DNA of 64,000 bases from Demequina sp. NBRC 110052 (GTDB lineage Bacteria; Actinomycetota; Actinomycetes; Actinomycetales; Demequinaceae): assembly GCF_002090075.1 (NCBI RefSeq), contig NZ_BBRI01000004.1:124001-188000 (forward strand), written 5' to 3'. Position numbers and translations under genes: made by a program. The notes under the pieces were generated by a model, which saw only the letters and a list, made by a program, of their open reading frames with translations, searched no databases and was not told where the DNA came from. Shown here piece by piece: positions 16,160 through 26,407 of the stretch. The number at the start of each line of letters is the position of its first letter. Positions within the stretch are counted from its first letter, which is position 1.

Positions 16160-17323
16160 ATGAGGTGGGGCCGGCGTCGCGACGACGTCGGAGGTCAGGC
16201 CGAGCCTCACGGGGAGGGTCTCCCGACGCGCGAGGACGCGGGTGAGGCGGTCGCGGTCGTGCCCGCGGGCATCCACACTGCCGAGACGCCACCCCCGCCG
16301 TGGGTCGCGGAGCCGACCCTGGATCCGACGATGCGCGAGGCGGTCGCGGACGCGGCCGCGCTCGAGACGCGCCCCCGCGCGGTCGCCGTCCCGGTGCTGG
16401 AGCCCGTAGGCAACGAGGGATCCGACGACGACTGGGACGGGCTCGGCGGTTCCGACCCGTCCTCGTCGGACGAGGGCGACGACGACGCGGCACCTCCTGC
16501 GGCGCTGAAGGGCGGGCGCAACCTGCCCGTCGCGACCGCGGTGGGCCTGCTGTTGCTGATCGGCGCGCTCGCCGCCGCGTGGTTCGACGCGCGCGCGTTC
16601 GCGATCGTGCTGTACGGGTTCAGCCTCGCGGGAGTCGTCGAGTGGCGGCGCGTCCTGCGCAGGCAGGACCGCAGGATTCCACTGCTCCCGATCGTGCTCG
16701 CGACCATCGGCATGGGCTCGGCGACCTGGTTCGGCCTCTCGGAGGGGCTCATCGTCGCCGCGCTGGTGGGCCTCGCGGGAATCGTCGCATGGCGCGTCGT
16801 GGACGAGCGCGTGGAGAACACGCTCGCAGACTCGCTCGCCTCGGCTCTGACGGTGCTGTGGATCCCCTTCCTTGCCTCGTTCCTGCTCTTGATGGAGCAG
16901 GCCGATGACGGCTGGATGCGCGTCATCATCTTCGTGGTCGCGGTGGTCGGAAACGATACCGGCGGCCTGTTCGCGGGCATGCTGTGGGGCCGTACGCCTC
17001 TGTTGCCTCGCGTGAGTCCCAAGAAGACGTGGGAGGGCCTCGCAGGAGGCGTGGTGCTGGGCACGGTCGCGGCCACGGTCGCGGCGTGGCTGCTCATGGA
17101 TACGTGGTGGATCGGGACGCTTGTGGGCCTCGTGTGCACCGCTGCTGCCGTCGTCGGCGACTTGGCGGAGTCCGCTATCAAGCGAGACGTGGACGTCAAG
17201 GACATGAGCTCCGCAATCCCCGGCCACGGAGGCGTCATGGACCGCCTCGACTCCCTTCTTCTCGCCGCGCCCGCGGCGTACGTCGTCTTCGCCATCTTCT
17301 TCGGCACGATCGGCAGGTCATGA
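16160..17323 (+). CDS. cdsA: Phosphatidate cytidylyltransferase with long acidic N-terminus
   Basis: A 387-residue membrane enzyme that makes CDP-diacylglycerol from phosphatidate and CTP, the precursor of all major phospholipids. About 115 hydrophilic, acidic residues come first (with [10 protein letters not shown] and DEGDDDA), followed by a multi-helix domain. Near the C-terminus is the full CDS signature, [20 protein letters not shown] followed by GVMDRLD, preceded by [16 protein letters not shown] at 16160 follows a GGAGG-type site; a later start cannot be excluded because the N-terminal extension is not conserved. It overlaps rlmN by ATGA. Confidence 0.92.
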   Translation: MRWGRRRDDVGGQAEPHGEGLPTREDAGEAVAVVPAGIHTAETPPPPWVAEPTLDPTMREAVADAAALETRPRAVAVPVLEPVGNEGSDDDWDGLGGSDPSSSDEGDDDAAPPAALKGGRNLPVATAVGLLLLIGALAAAWFDARAFAIVLYGFSLAGVVEWRRVLRRQDRRIPLLPIVLATIGMGSATWFGLSEGLIVAALVGLAGIVAWRVVDERVENTLADSLASALTVLWIPFLASFLLLMEQADDGWMRVIIFVVAVVGNDTGGLFAGMLWGRTPLLPRVSPKKTWEGLAGGVVLGTVAATVAAWLLMDTWWIGTLVGLVCTAAAVVGDLAESAIKRDVDVKDMSSAIPGHGGVMDRLDSLLLAAPAAYVVFAIFFGTIGRS

Positions 17324-18432
17324 GCAATCCCGTCACCCTTCAGTTCGCGGCTCCGCGACGCGGCAAGCCGCCCGTGCACTTCGCCGACCTCAGCGCGGAC
17401 GAACGCAAGGACGCCGTGCGTGAGCTCGGTCAGCCCTCCTTCCGCGCGAAGCAGCTGTCGACGCACTACTTCGACCACCTCACGGCGGATCCCGAGGACA
17501 TGACGGACCTGCCCGCGGGTGCGCGCGACGGGCTCGTGGGGGCCCTGTTCCCGTCGCTCATGTCCCCGGTGCGCTCGCTCGAGGCAGACGGTGGTGCGAC
17601 GCGCAAGACGCTGTGGAGCCTGCACGACGGCGTCAAGGTCGAGTCGGTGCTCATGAAGTATCCGGAGCGCGCGACGCTGTGCGTGACGAGTCAGGCCGGT
17701 TGCGGCATGGCGTGCCCGTTCTGCGCGACGGGGCAGATGGGGCTGACGCGCAACCTCTCGGCCGCAGAGATCATCGAGCAGGTGCGCCTGGCCGCGCGCT
17801 CGGCCCGCGACGGCGATCTCGGCGGCGATGTGAGGCTCTCGAACGTCGTGTTCATGGGCATGGGGGAGCCGCTCGCGAACTACAAGGCCGTGATGGGCGC
17901 GGTGCGCACGCTCGTCGCGCCCGCTCCCGAGGGCTTCGGGCTCTCGGCGCGCCACGTGACGGTGTCCACCGTGGGACTCGTGCCGGCGATCGACAAGCTC
18001 GCCAAGGAGGGCATCCCGGTGACGCTCGCGCTGTCGCTGCACGCCCCGGACGATGAGCTTCGGGACGAGCTGGTGCCTATCAACACGCGCTGGAAGGTGG
18101 ACGAGGCCCTCGACGCGGCCAAGCGCTACTTCGACGCGACGGGCCGGCGCGTGAGCATCGAGTACGCGCTGATCCGCGACATCAACGACCACGCGCACCG
18201 CGCGGACCTGCTGGGCGAGAAGCTCGCGGCGCGCGGCTCCGGCTGGGTGCACGTGAACCCGATCCCGCTCAACCCCACGCCGGGCTCCAAGTGGACCGCG
18301 TCGGACCCTGAGGTCGAGAAGGAGTTCGTGCGACGCCTGCGCGCGCATGGCGTGCCGACCACGATCCGCGACACGCGCGGCAGCGACATCGACGGCGCGT
18401 GCGGGCAGTTGGCCATCAAGGAGGAGGACTGA
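17320..18432 (+). CDS. rlmN: 23S rRNA (adenine-2503-C2) methyltransferase
   Basis: A 370-residue radical-SAM enzyme that methylates A2503 of 23S rRNA and A37 of some tRNAs. The 4Fe-4S motif is visible in [20 protein letters not shown] (CxxxCxxC), the SAM-binding GMGEPLANY follows, and the C-terminal conserved cysteine lies in DIDGACGQL. The start overlaps the cdsA stop by ATGA. The next gene begins with TGATG at the stop codon, so the run cdsA-rlmN-DivIVA-dxr is one coupled unit. Confidence 0.95.
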   Translation: MSNPVTLQFAAPRRGKPPVHFADLSADERKDAVRELGQPSFRAKQLSTHYFDHLTADPEDMTDLPAGARDGLVGALFPSLMSPVRSLEADGGATRKTLWSLHDGVKVESVLMKYPERATLCVTSQAGCGMACPFCATGQMGLTRNLSAAEIIEQVRLAARSARDGDLGGDVRLSNVVFMGMGEPLANYKAVMGAVRTLVAPAPEGFGLSARHVTVSTVGLVPAIDKLAKEGIPVTLALSLHAPDDELRDELVPINTRWKVDEALDAAKRYFDATGRRVSIEYALIRDINDHAHRADLLGEKLAARGSGWVHVNPIPLNPTPGSKWTASDPEVEKEFVRRLRAHGVPTTIRDTRGSDIDGACGQLAIKEED

Positions 18433-18983
18433 TGTCGGACCTGTTCCCGCGCGCAGGGCGCGTGAAGTCGGGCTACCGCCGCGATCAGGTGGATGGCTTC
18501 TTCTCGTCCGCGCGCGAGTCCTACGAGCACCCGTCGGGCGCCACGATGACTGCGCTCGACGTGCGTCGCGCCGCCTTCGACCTCAAGCGCGGCGGCTACA
18601 CCACGTCGGCCGTCGACGCTGCACTGGACCGTCTGGAGCAGGCGTTCGCGACCCGTGCGCGTGACCAGTACGTGCGGGCGCACGGTCAGGAGGCCTGGCT
18701 GCAGGATCTCGCCGCCCGAGCCCAGGTGCTGTACCCGCGCCTGCGGCGGCCGCGGGGCGAGAGGTTCGCGCGCCCGTCGGGCGTGTCCGCAGGCTATGAC
18801 GCGAAGGCAGTCGACGACGTGCTCGACCGCATCACCGGGTTCTTCGACAGGGGAGAGCCGTTGACGGCGGCGGACATCCGTGGCGTCGCGTTCGCGCGTC
18901 GTCCCAAGTGGTCGGCGTATGACGAGCGTGTGGTCGATGCGTTCCTGGCGCGGACGGTGGACATCCTGCTCGGCGTGGCGTGA
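18432..18983 (+). CDS. DivIVA-domain repeat protein
   Basis: A 183-residue soluble protein made of four short DivIVA-like motifs in two pairs. They read GYRRDQVDGFFSSARESY, FDLKRGGYTTSAVDAALDRL, GYDAKAVDDVLDRITGFF and FARRPKWSAYDERVVDAFLA. Each has the G-Y-x(4)-V-D-x-(F/L) pattern of the membrane-curvature-sensing N-terminus of DivIVA/Wag31, but the long coiled coil is missing. This family is actinobacterial and its function is unknown; a link to polar growth or division is inference. It is locked between rlmN and dxr by TGATG overlaps on both sides. Confidence 0.85.
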   Translation: MSDLFPRAGRVKSGYRRDQVDGFFSSARESYEHPSGATMTALDVRRAAFDLKRGGYTTSAVDAALDRLEQAFATRARDQYVRAHGQEAWLQDLAARAQVLYPRLRRPRGERFARPSGVSAGYDAKAVDDVLDRITGFFDRGEPLTAADIRGVAFARRPKWSAYDERVVDAFLARTVDILLGVA

Positions 18984-20143
18984 TGGCCCGCACCGTCTCG
19001 CTGCTGGGCTCGACAGGCTCGATCGGCACGCAGGCGATCGACGTGATCGTCCGCAACGCGGACGCGTTCGACGTGGTCGCGATCGCCGCGGGCGGTGCCG
19101 ATCCTGCCGCCGTCGCGGAGCAGGCGGCACTGCTGCGTCCCGCGCTCGTGGCGGTGGCGCGCGAGGAGGCGGGGCCGATCGTCGCGGAGCTCCTGAAGGA
19201 GCGCGGCGTGGAGGCCGAGGTGATCGCGGGCGGCGATGCGGTGACGCGTGCGGCCGGCGTGGGGGCGGACACCGTCCTCAACGGCGTCACGGGCTCGGTG
19301 GGCCTGCGACCGACGCTGGCGGCCCTCGAGGCCGGTTCCACCCTGGCGCTCGCGAACAAGGAGTCGCTCGTGGCGGGCGGCGCGCTCGTGAAGGCCGCAG
19401 TGAGGCGCGAGGGGCAGATCGTTCCCGTCGACTCGGAGCATTCTGCGCTCGCGCAGGCGCTCAGGGGCGGGGCGGCGAAGGAGGTCAGGCGACTGGTCCT
19501 CACCGCGTCGGGCGGTGCCTTCCGCGGCTGGAGTCGCGAGATGCTCGAGGGCGTCACGCCCGAGCAGGCGCTCAAGCACCCGAACTGGGACATGGGCCCC
19601 GTGGTGACCATGAACTCGGCGTCCATGGTGAACAAGGCGCTCGAGGTGATCGAGGCGCACTTACTGTTCGACGTGCCGATGGAGCGCGTCGACGTGGTGG
19701 TGCACCCGCAGTCGATCGTGCACTCGATGGTGGAGTTCGTGGACGGCTCGACGCTCGCGCAGGTCTCGCCGCCGGACATGCGGCTGCCGATCGCGTTGGG
19801 GCTCGGGTGGCCGGATCGCGTGCCCGACGCGGCGCCTGGGATGGACTGGACGCTCGCCCAGTCGTGGGAGTTCCACCCGCTCGACGAGGAGGCATTCCCT
19901 GCGATCCGCGTCGCGCGCGCTGCGGTCGCCGCCTCGCCGCTGCACCCCGCGGTGTTCAATGCCGCCAACGAGGAGTGCGTCGAGGCGTTCGCGGGCGGGC
20001 GGTTGCCGTTCCTCGGGATCGTCGACACGGTGCGGAGCGTTGTGGAGGCGTACGAGGCCCCCGACGAGGTGACGCTGGAGGCCGTTGACCGGGCTGAGGC
20101 GTGGGCGAGGACGGCCGCGCGCGACGCCATCGCCGCACGCTGA
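18983..20143 (+). CDS. dxr: 1-deoxy-D-xylulose-5-phosphate reductoisomerase
   Basis: A 386-residue NADPH-dependent enzyme making MEP, the committed step of non-mevalonate isoprenoid synthesis. The N-terminal NADPH motif LLGSTGSIGTQ, LANKESLVAGG, the metal-binding VDSEHSALAQ and the flexible-loop region TASGGAFRGWSREML are present, as are SIVHSMVEFVDGS and FNAANEECVEAF. ATG at 18983 overlaps the preceding stop (TGATG); a GTG three bases earlier is also possible. ispG lies 1.5 kb downstream, so two MEP-pathway genes flank rseP. Confidence 0.96.
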   Translation: MARTVSLLGSTGSIGTQAIDVIVRNADAFDVVAIAAGGADPAAVAEQAALLRPALVAVAREEAGPIVAELLKERGVEAEVIAGGDAVTRAAGVGADTVLNGVTGSVGLRPTLAALEAGSTLALANKESLVAGGALVKAAVRREGQIVPVDSEHSALAQALRGGAAKEVRRLVLTASGGAFRGWSREMLEGVTPEQALKHPNWDMGPVVTMNSASMVNKALEVIEAHLLFDVPMERVDVVVHPQSIVHSMVEFVDGSTLAQVSPPDMRLPIALGLGWPDRVPDAAPGMDWTLAQSWEFHPLDEEAFPAIRVARAAVAASPLHPAVFNAANEECVEAFAGGRLPFLGIVDTVRSVVEAYEAPDEVTLEAVDRAEAWARTAARDAIAAR

Positions 20144-20162
20144 GCGTGTCGGCCGACCGACG

Positions 20163-20168
20163 TAAGGT
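20163..20168 (+). promoter_or_regulatory. -10 element, leaderless start of the M50 protease gene
   Basis: TAAGGT ends 6 bases before the ATG at 20175, so the mRNA should start at the AUG. No Shine-Dalgarno sequence is present, consistent with a leaderless transcript. Confidence 0.6.
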
Positions 20169-20174
20169 GACCTC

Positions 20175-21485
20175 ATGGAGTACGTGATCGGTGTCGTCGT
20201 GCTGGTCGTGGGCCTGCTGGCCTCGATCGGGTTGCACGAACTGGGCCACATGATCCCCGCCAAGCGCTTCGGCGTGCGCGTGAGCGAGTACTTCGTGGGC
20301 TTCGGCCCCAAGGTGTGGTCGCGCCGCGGCAAGGAGACCGAGTACGGCGTGAAGGCGATCCCGCTGGGCGGCTACGTGCGCCTGGTGGGCATGGTCCCGC
20401 CCGCTGACGCGGTCAGGCCCGTGACAGGGCGAGGCTGGGCCTCGCGACTCATCGAGGACGTGCGCGCGCAGGCCTCGGAGGAGATCCACGAGGGCGAGGA
20501 CCACCGCGCGTTCTATCGCCTCACGTGGTGGCGCAAGGTCATCGTCATGGCGGGCGGTCCCGTCGTGAATCTCATCATCGCGATCGTGATCTTCACGGGC
20601 GTGCTGTCGCTGTACGGCACGCCCACGCAGACGCTCACCGTCAGCGGGGTGCTCGAGTGCGTGCCGGCTGCGGGCTCCACCGAGTGCACTGACGAGGATC
20701 CCGTCGCGCCCGCCGCGGCCGCTGGCCTGGAGGAGGGCGACACCTTCGTCTCCGCGGACGGTGTTGCGCTCGAGTCCTGGAGCGACCTCACGGGCTACGT
20801 CTCGGAGCGCCCGGGTGAGCCGCTCGCTCTCGTGGTCGAGCGCGATGGCGAGCGCGTCGACCTCAGCCTCACACCCGCGACGCGCACCGCCTACGTGTAC
20901 GACGAGGCGGGCGACGTGGTCATCGGCGCCGACGGTGAGCCGCTCACCGAGGAGATCGGGTACATGGGCGTGTGGTCCGAGGTCGTGAACGCACGCCAGC
21001 CGCTGTGGGCCGGCGCAGCCCTCACGGGCGACTACCTCGTCCAGACGGTCCAGGTGGTCGCGGACCTGCCGGCGCAGGTCTACCACGCCGGCCGCGCGGC
21101 GCTGGGTCTCGAGGAGCGCTCGCTCGACTCGGTGATCGGCGTCGTGGGAGTGGGCCGGATCTCCGGCGAGATCGCCTCCGCGGATGTCGAGGGCTATACG
21201 CTCGGTGCGCGCCTGGCGGACATGCTGATGCTTCTCGGGGGGCTCAACCTGGCGCTGTTCGTGTTCAACATGATCCCGCTCGTGCCGCTCGACGGCGGCC
21301 ACATCGCCTCGGCGCTGTGGCAGGGGATCAAGAACGGATGGGCGCGCGTGCGCGGCCTCGCGGCCCCGCGTCCGGTGGATGTGGCGCGCATGATGCCCGT
21401 GGCGTACGGCGTGTTCGCGGTGCTGCTGATCATGGGTGCGGTGCTCATCTACGCGGACATCGTCGCCCCCGTCACCGTGGCCTGA
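20175..21485 (+). CDS. rseP: M50 site-2 membrane metalloprotease (RseP/Rip1-like)
   Basis: A 436-residue intramembrane zinc protease that cleaves anti-sigma factors or other membrane substrates. The zinc motif GLHELGHMIPAKRFGV lies in helix 1. A PDZ domain spans roughly residues 160-260 (PAAAAGLEEGDTFVSADGVALESW). The third zinc ligand and substrate-gating region is in MIPLVPLDGGHIASALW. Four hydrophobic helices are seen. In Mycobacterium the orthologue Rip1 also sits between dxr and ispG and controls several anti-sigma factors. Targets here are unknown. Confidence 0.94.
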   Translation: MEYVIGVVVLVVGLLASIGLHELGHMIPAKRFGVRVSEYFVGFGPKVWSRRGKETEYGVKAIPLGGYVRLVGMVPPADAVRPVTGRGWASRLIEDVRAQASEEIHEGEDHRAFYRLTWWRKVIVMAGGPVVNLIIAIVIFTGVLSLYGTPTQTLTVSGVLECVPAAGSTECTDEDPVAPAAAAGLEEGDTFVSADGVALESWSDLTGYVSERPGEPLALVVERDGERVDLSLTPATRTAYVYDEAGDVVIGADGEPLTEEIGYMGVWSEVVNARQPLWAGAALTGDYLVQTVQVVADLPAQVYHAGRAALGLEERSLDSVIGVVGVGRISGEIASADVEGYTLGARLADMLMLLGGLNLALFVFNMIPLVPLDGGHIASALWQGIKNGWARVRGLAAPRPVDVARMMPVAYGVFAVLLIMGAVLIYADIVAPVTVA

Positions 21486-21494
21486 CATCCGCCC

Positions 21495-21629
21495 GCCCGA
21501 CGCGTCGGCTGGCTCCCGCACCCGACCCGCCGTAGCGTCGGGCGCGGACGGGGCTACGGCGTCGGGCCTGGAATACGCGCCCCGCCCCCGGAAGTTGAAC
21601 CGTCGAGGACGCGCGGCGGCGAGGCCGCC
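21495..21629. repeat. rseP-ispG intergenic repeats and hairpins
   Basis: GCCCGACGC occurs at 21495-21503 and its inverse GCGTCGGGC at 21535-21543 and 21559-21567. CGCCGTAGC/GCTACGGCG pair across 21528-21536 and 21553-21561. A tight stem CGGCGGC-GAG-GCCGCCG lies at 21614-21630. No T-run follows either stem. They could form the 3' end of the rseP mRNA. Confidence 0.6.
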
Positions 21630-21650
21630 GGCGGCGCCATGACAGTGAGG

Positions 21651-21656
21651 AATACT
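21651..21656 (+). promoter_or_regulatory. -10 element, leaderless start of ispG
   Basis: AATACT ends 6 bases before the ATG at 21663. This favours that codon over the in-frame ATG at 21639 as the true start. Confidence 0.45.
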
Positions 21657-21662
21657 GGAGCC

Positions 21663-22817
21663 ATGACAGCGATCGGACTCGGAATGCCGGCGATGCCGGC
21701 GCCTGTGCTCGCACCCCGCAAGAAGACCCGTCAGATCCGGGTCGGAGACGTGCTCGTCGGAGGCGACGCGCCCGTCTCGGTGCAGACCATGACCACCACC
21801 AAGACCCACGACATCAACGCGACGCTGCAGCAGATCGCGGAGCTGACCGCGGCGGGCTGCGACATCGTGCGCGTGGCGTGCCCCACGCAGGACGACGCGG
21901 ACGCGCTGCCCGCGATCGCGAAGAAGTCGAACATCCCCGTGATCGCGGACATCCACTTCCAGCCGAAGTACGTCTACGCGGCGATCGAGGCGGGCTGCGC
22001 GGCGGTGCGCGTGAACCCCGGCAACATCCGCAAGTTCGACGACCAGGTCAAGGAGATCGCGCAGGCCGCGAAGGACCACGGCACGTCGATCCGCATCGGC
22101 GTCAACGCCGGCTCGCTGGACCCGCGCCTGCTGCAGAAGTACGGCAAGGCCACCCCGGAGGCGCTCGTCGAGTCCGCGATCTGGGAGGCGAGCCTGTTCG
22201 AGGAGCACGACTTCCACGACTTCAAGATCTCCGTCAAGCACAACGACCCCGTGGTCATGGTGCGGGCGTACGAGATGCTGAGCGAGCGCGGCGACTGGCC
22301 GCTGCACCTCGGCGTCACCGAGGCCGGCCCCGCATTCCAGGGCACCATCAAGTCTGCTACCGCGTTCGGCGCGCTCCTGTCCAAGGGAATCGGCGACACG
22401 ATCCGTGTGTCCCTCTCGGCGCCTCCCGTCGAGGAGGTCAAGGTCGGCATCCAGATCCTCCAGGCGCTCAACCTGCGGCCCCGCAAGCTCGAGATCGTGT
22501 CGTGCCCCTCGTGTGGGCGCGCGCAGGTGGACGTGTACGAGCTCGCGGAGAAGGTCACCGCCGGGCTCGAGGGCATGGAGGTGCCGCTGCGCGTCGCAGT
22601 CATGGGCTGCGTCGTCAACGGCCCAGGCGAGGCGCGCGAGGCGGACCTCGGCGTCGCCTCCGGCAACGGCAAGGGGCAGATCTTCGTCAAGGGCGAGGTC
22701 ATCAAGACGGTGCCGGAGAAGGACATCGTCGAGACGCTGATCGAGGAGGCGATGAAGATCGCCGAGACGATGGAGCCCGAGGAGGGCGCCGAGCCGCAGG
22801 TGATCACGACCGCATGA
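21663..22817 (+). CDS. ispG: (E)-4-hydroxy-3-methylbut-2-enyl-diphosphate synthase
   Basis: A 384-residue iron-sulfur enzyme of the MEP pathway that converts MEcPP to HMBPP. The N-terminal TIM barrel shows [42 protein letters not shown] and [10 protein letters not shown]. The C-terminal cluster domain has the ligands in SCPSCGR and the later Cys in [15 protein letters not shown]. It is the short bacterial two-domain form. ATG at 21663 is chosen by homology of [14 protein letters not shown] to other actinobacterial IspG and by the adjacent -10. It overlaps the GNAT gene by ATGA. Confidence 0.96.
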   Translation: MTAIGLGMPAMPAPVLAPRKKTRQIRVGDVLVGGDAPVSVQTMTTTKTHDINATLQQIAELTAAGCDIVRVACPTQDDADALPAIAKKSNIPVIADIHFQPKYVYAAIEAGCAAVRVNPGNIRKFDDQVKEIAQAAKDHGTSIRIGVNAGSLDPRLLQKYGKATPEALVESAIWEASLFEEHDFHDFKISVKHNDPVVMVRAYEMLSERGDWPLHLGVTEAGPAFQGTIKSATAFGALLSKGIGDTIRVSLSAPPVEEVKVGIQILQALNLRPRKLEIVSCPSCGRAQVDVYELAEKVTAGLEGMEVPLRVAVMGCVVNGPGEAREADLGVASGNGKGQIFVKGEVIKTVPEKDIVETLIEEAMKIAETMEPEEGAEPQVITTA

Positions 22818-23743
22818 CCGATTCGCTGCTGCGGAGGGCCCAGCACGCGCTGGGGCCCCTGCAGCGGCGTGACGTCCAGGCCGCGCTCGAGATGTGCGCG
22901 GCCGATCCGGTCGCGAGCGTCCTGCCGGCGATGCACCTCGAGACGGCGCGCGCGTCGGGCTCGATCCCGCGCGGGATGTGGGCGGTGCGGCGGCGGGCGG
23001 GCCTGCAGCGCGACCTCGCGGGGCTCGTGTGGAACGGCGCGAACCTGAGCGCCGTGCTGCCGCGTACCGTCGACGACCCGACGGGCGATGCCTTGCGCTC
23101 CGATGTGGCCTCGGCATGCGTGTCGCGTCTATCGCGTCCCGCCGCCATGGTCGGCGAGGCCGACATGACACTGGACCTCTGGGGCAGGGTCGCACCGTGG
23201 TGGGGCCCCGCGCGAGAGCTGCGGCCCCGCCAGGCGTCCATGGCGATCGACGCCGCACCCCACGCCCAACCCGCCCCGCGCCTGGACGGCGACCTCGAGC
23301 TGCGGGACCTGCGCACCGCGACCGACGACGACTACGAGATCCTGCTGCCCGCGTGCGTGCACATGTTCATCGGGGAGGTCGGCTACGACCCGATGAGGCA
23401 CGGCAGGGCGGCCTACGAGGACCGCCTGCACTACCTCGTGAGGGCCGGCCGCGCGTTCGTGCAGCTCGGATCCATCCGGGGCAGGCGACCTGAGGTGGTG
23501 TTCAAGGCCGAGGTCGGCGTGCTCGGGGGAGGCGTCGCCCAGATCCAGGGCGTGTGGACCCACCCCGACCTGCGGGGCCGTGGGCTCGCGCGCGCGGGCA
23601 TGGCGGAACTCGTGCGCCAGGTGCGCGCCCAGCTCGCGCCCACGGTGTCCCTGTACGTGAACGACTTCAACGCTCCCGCGTTGGCGGTCTACCGCGACGT
23701 GGGCTTCCGTGAGGTGGGCACGTTCGCCACCGTGATGTTTTGA
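22814..23743 (+). CDS. DUF4081-GNAT family N-acetyltransferase
   Basis: A 309-residue two-domain protein. The N-terminal ~150 residues match the actinobacterial DUF4081 domain ([24 protein letters not shown], then [14 protein letters not shown]). The C-terminal GNAT domain has the acetyl-CoA loop in [21 protein letters not shown] and the closing [22 protein letters not shown]. It follows ispG by an ATGA overlap, a conserved placement in actinobacteria. The acceptor substrate is unknown; the operon context (isoprenoid gene and proS) does not settle it. Confidence 0.88.
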   Translation: MTDSLLRRAQHALGPLQRRDVQAALEMCAADPVASVLPAMHLETARASGSIPRGMWAVRRRAGLQRDLAGLVWNGANLSAVLPRTVDDPTGDALRSDVASACVSRLSRPAAMVGEADMTLDLWGRVAPWWGPARELRPRQASMAIDAAPHAQPAPRLDGDLELRDLRTATDDDYEILLPACVHMFIGEVGYDPMRHGRAAYEDRLHYLVRAGRAFVQLGSIRGRRPEVVFKAEVGVLGGGVAQIQGVWTHPDLRGRGLARAGMAELVRQVRAQLAPTVSLYVNDFNAPALAVYRDVGFREVGTFATVMF

Positions 23744-23756
23744 CCCCGCGCGCGGC

Positions 23757-23762
23757 TAGGCT
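23757..23762 (+). promoter_or_regulatory. -10 element, leaderless start of proS
   Basis: TAGGCT ends 7 bases before the ATG at 23770. There is no ribosome-binding site, so a leaderless proS mRNA is predicted. Confidence 0.6.
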
Positions 23763-23769
23763 TGGGCCC

Positions 23770-25569
23770 ATGCTTCGCATGTCCACGCTCTTCCTGCGCA
23801 CGCTGCGCGAGGACCCGGCCGACGCCGAGGTCGCCTCCCACAAGCTCCTGGTCCGCGCCGGCTACATCCGCCGCGCCGCCCCCGGCATCTACACCTGGCT
23901 GCCGCTGGGCCTCAAGGTGCTCGCCAAGGTCGAGGCCGTAGTGCGCGAGGAGATGGACGCCGCCGGTGGCCAGGAGGTGCATTTCCCGGCGCTGCTGCCG
24001 CGCGAGCCGTACGAGGCGACGCACCGGTGGACCGAGTACGGGCCGAACCTGTTCCGTCTCCAGGACCGCAAGGGATCCGACTACCTCCTCGCTCCCACGC
24101 ACGAGGAGATGTTCACGCTGCTGGTGAAGGACCTGTACTCGTCGTACAAGGATCTGCCGCTGACGATCTATCAGATCCAGACCAAGTACCGCGACGAGGC
24201 GCGGCCCCGCGCGGGTCTGCTGCGCGGCCGCGAGTTCATCATGAAGGACTCGTACTCGTTCGACGTCACGGATGAGGGCTTGGACGCGAGCTACGCCAAC
24301 CAGCGCGCCGCGTACATCCGCATCTTCGAGCGGCTCGGCATCGAGTACGTGATCGTGCAGGCGCAGTCGGGCGCGATGGGTGGTTCGAAGTCCGAGGAGT
24401 TCCTCTCGCCCACGGAGGTGGGCGAGGACACGTTCGTGCGCTCGCCTGGCGGCTATGCCGCGAATGTCGAGGCAGTCACCACACCCGTGCCGGAGGCCCT
24501 CGACTACTCCGACGCGCCCGCCGCGCATGTCGAGGACACGCCTGACACGCCGACCATCGAGACGCTCGTCGCCGCGGCCAACGCAAACCAGCCGCGCGCC
24601 GACCGCCCGTGGACGGCGGCGGACACGCTCAAGAACGTCGTGATCGCCGCGACGAATCCCGCAGGGGAGCGCGGCCTGCTCGTCGTGGGAGTGCCCGGCG
24701 ACCGCGAGGTGGACATGACACGTCTCGAGGCGGCGCTCTCGCCCGCGACGGTCGAGCCGGCGAACGACGACGACCTCAAGGCCCACCCGGAGCTGGTGAA
24801 GGGCTACATCGGCCCGGCCGTGCTCGGCCCGCAGGCGCGCCCCGAGGGCGTGGAGTTCCTGTCCGAGGACGACGCGACCATTCCCTACATGCTCGATCCC
24901 CGCATCGTGCCCGGCACGCGCTGGATCACTGGTGCGAACGAGCACGGCAAGCACGTATTCGACCTGGTCATGGGCCGCGACTTCGTGGGCGACGGCACCA
25001 TCGAGGCGGCAGAGGTCCGCGCCGGCGACGAGGCCCCCGACGGCTCGGGCCCGCTCGAGCTCGCGCGCGGCGTCGAGATCGGCCACATCTTCCAGCTCGG
25101 GCGCAAGTACGCCGAGGCGCTCGACCTCAAGGTGCTCGACGTCAACGGCAAGCAGCAGGTCGTCACGATGGGCTCGTACGGCATCGGAGTGACCCGCGCG
25201 GTCGCGCTGCTCGCCGAGAACAACCATGACGAGCTCGGGCTTCGCTGGCCCATCGGCGTGGCGCCGTATCACGTGCACGTGGTTGCGACCGGCAAGGACG
25301 ACTCGGTGTTCGAGGCGGCCGAGGTGCTCGCCGCGTCGCTCGAGGTCGAGGGTGCCGAGGTGCTGTACGACGACCGTCCCAAGGTCTCGCCTGGGGTGAA
25401 GTTCAAGGACGCCGAGCTCATCGGCGCCCCGTACATCCTCGTCGTGGGGCGCGGGCTCGCAGAGGGCGTGGTCGAGCTCAAGACGCGCGCCACCGGCGAA
25501 TCCGAGCAGATTGCGGTCGCCGACGCCGTGGCGGTCGTCTCGCAGCGCGTGAAGGACGCGCTCGCCTAG
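23770..25569 (+). CDS. proS: Prolyl-tRNA synthetase (bacterial type)
   Basis: A 599-residue class II synthetase charging tRNA-Pro. Motif 1 region ([15 protein letters not shown]), motif 2 ([27 protein letters not shown]) and motif 3 ([11 protein letters not shown]) are intact. A long insertion (about residues 225-400) between motifs 2 and 3 is the cis-editing INS domain that removes mischarged alanine, marking it as bacterial-type. The C-terminal anticodon-binding domain starts near [13 protein letters not shown]. Start ATG at 23770 gives [20 protein letters not shown], the usual N-terminus. Confidence 0.97.
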   Translation: MLRMSTLFLRTLREDPADAEVASHKLLVRAGYIRRAAPGIYTWLPLGLKVLAKVEAVVREEMDAAGGQEVHFPALLPREPYEATHRWTEYGPNLFRLQDRKGSDYLLAPTHEEMFTLLVKDLYSSYKDLPLTIYQIQTKYRDEARPRAGLLRGREFIMKDSYSFDVTDEGLDASYANQRAAYIRIFERLGIEYVIVQAQSGAMGGSKSEEFLSPTEVGEDTFVRSPGGYAANVEAVTTPVPEALDYSDAPAAHVEDTPDTPTIETLVAAANANQPRADRPWTAADTLKNVVIAATNPAGERGLLVVGVPGDREVDMTRLEAALSPATVEPANDDDLKAHPELVKGYIGPAVLGPQARPEGVEFLSEDDATIPYMLDPRIVPGTRWITGANEHGKHVFDLVMGRDFVGDGTIEAAEVRAGDEAPDGSGPLELARGVEIGHIFQLGRKYAEALDLKVLDVNGKQQVVTMGSYGIGVTRAVALLAENNHDELGLRWPIGVAPYHVHVVATGKDDSVFEAAEVLAASLEVEGAEVLYDDRPKVSPGVKFKDAELIGAPYILVVGRGLAEGVVELKTRATGESEQIAVADAVAVVSQRVKDALA

Positions 25570-25643
25570 CCGACGCGGGGATGTTCACCGGTCGTCCATC
25601 GGGCGGCCAGATTCCGGACACGCCGGCGTGCGAGAGTGCCCGC

Positions 25644-26378
25644 GTGACGCAGATCTGGGCCCACCGCGGAGCGCGTCTCATCGCGCCCGAGAACACCATG
25701 GCAGCGTACGCGGCGGCGATCGACAGCGGCGCTGACGGCATCGAGCTCGACGTGCACCTGACCGCCGACGGCCAGGTGGTGTGCGCGCACGACGCGGTGC
25801 TCACGGGAGCCGACGGCGCGCGAGTGGTGCTCGGCGACGGCACGCGCGACGAGGTCGCTCGGCTGGACGTGGGAACGCTCGCGCACGGCACGCACCGTGT
25901 GCCGCTGCTCGGCGAGGTTCTCGATCTCGTCTCTGCCACGGACACGGTGCTCAACATCGAGCTCAAGCACGGCGACGCGCCCTACCGCGGGCTCGAGCGA
26001 GCCGTGCTGGACCTTGTGGACGCGGCGGGGCTGGCGGATCGGGTCGTGCACTCGTCGTTCAACCACCTGAGCCTCATGGAGCTCCGCACGCTCGCTCCCG
26101 GTGCGCAGATCGCACCGCTGTACGTCGAGGCGCTCGTCGAGCCCTGGGAGTACGCGCGGCGCCTGGGCGTCGCAGCCATGCATCCCCACGCGGCGACGCT
26201 CGCGCTTCCCGGCGTGCTCGAGGGGTTCGGGCGCGCGGGCATCGCGGTGCGCCCGTGGACCGTCAACGACCCCGCCACGCTCGCGACGCTGTACGCCGCG
26301 GGCGTGGATGCTGTGATCACCGACGATCCGGCAGCTGCGGTCGCGGTGCGCGACTCAGCGCTCGGCACCGCCGCCTGA
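25644..26378 (+). CDS. Glycerophosphodiester phosphodiesterase
   Basis: A 244-residue TIM-barrel enzyme that hydrolyses glycerophosphodiesters to glycerol-3-phosphate and an alcohol. The catalytic motif IWAHRGARLIAPENTMAAY is at the very N-terminus and metal ligands are in DGIELDVHLTADGQVVCAHDA. Also present are LNIELKH, HSSFNHLSLMELR and VRPWTVNDP with VDAVITDDP at the end. There is no signal peptide, so it is cytoplasmic (UgpQ type). GTG at 25644 is chosen because the barrel begins immediately after it. Confidence 0.92.
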   Translation: MTQIWAHRGARLIAPENTMAAYAAAIDSGADGIELDVHLTADGQVVCAHDAVLTGADGARVVLGDGTRDEVARLDVGTLAHGTHRVPLLGEVLDLVSATDTVLNIELKHGDAPYRGLERAVLDLVDAAGLADRVVHSSFNHLSLMELRTLAPGAQIAPLYVEALVEPWEYARRLGVAAMHPHAATLALPGVLEGFGRAGIAVRPWTVNDPATLATLYAAGVDAVITDDPAAAVAVRDSALGTAA

Positions 26379-26407
26379 GCGTGCGGCACGCGGCGCTCGG
26401 AGAGGCA

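Noticed and set aside
19956..23258. 1100-codon open frame on the minus strand across dxr, rseP, ispG and the GNAT gene
   Set aside because: It lies antisense to four well-supported genes. Long antisense frames are expected at this GC content because stop codons are rare, and the translation is Arg/Ala/His-rich without motifs.
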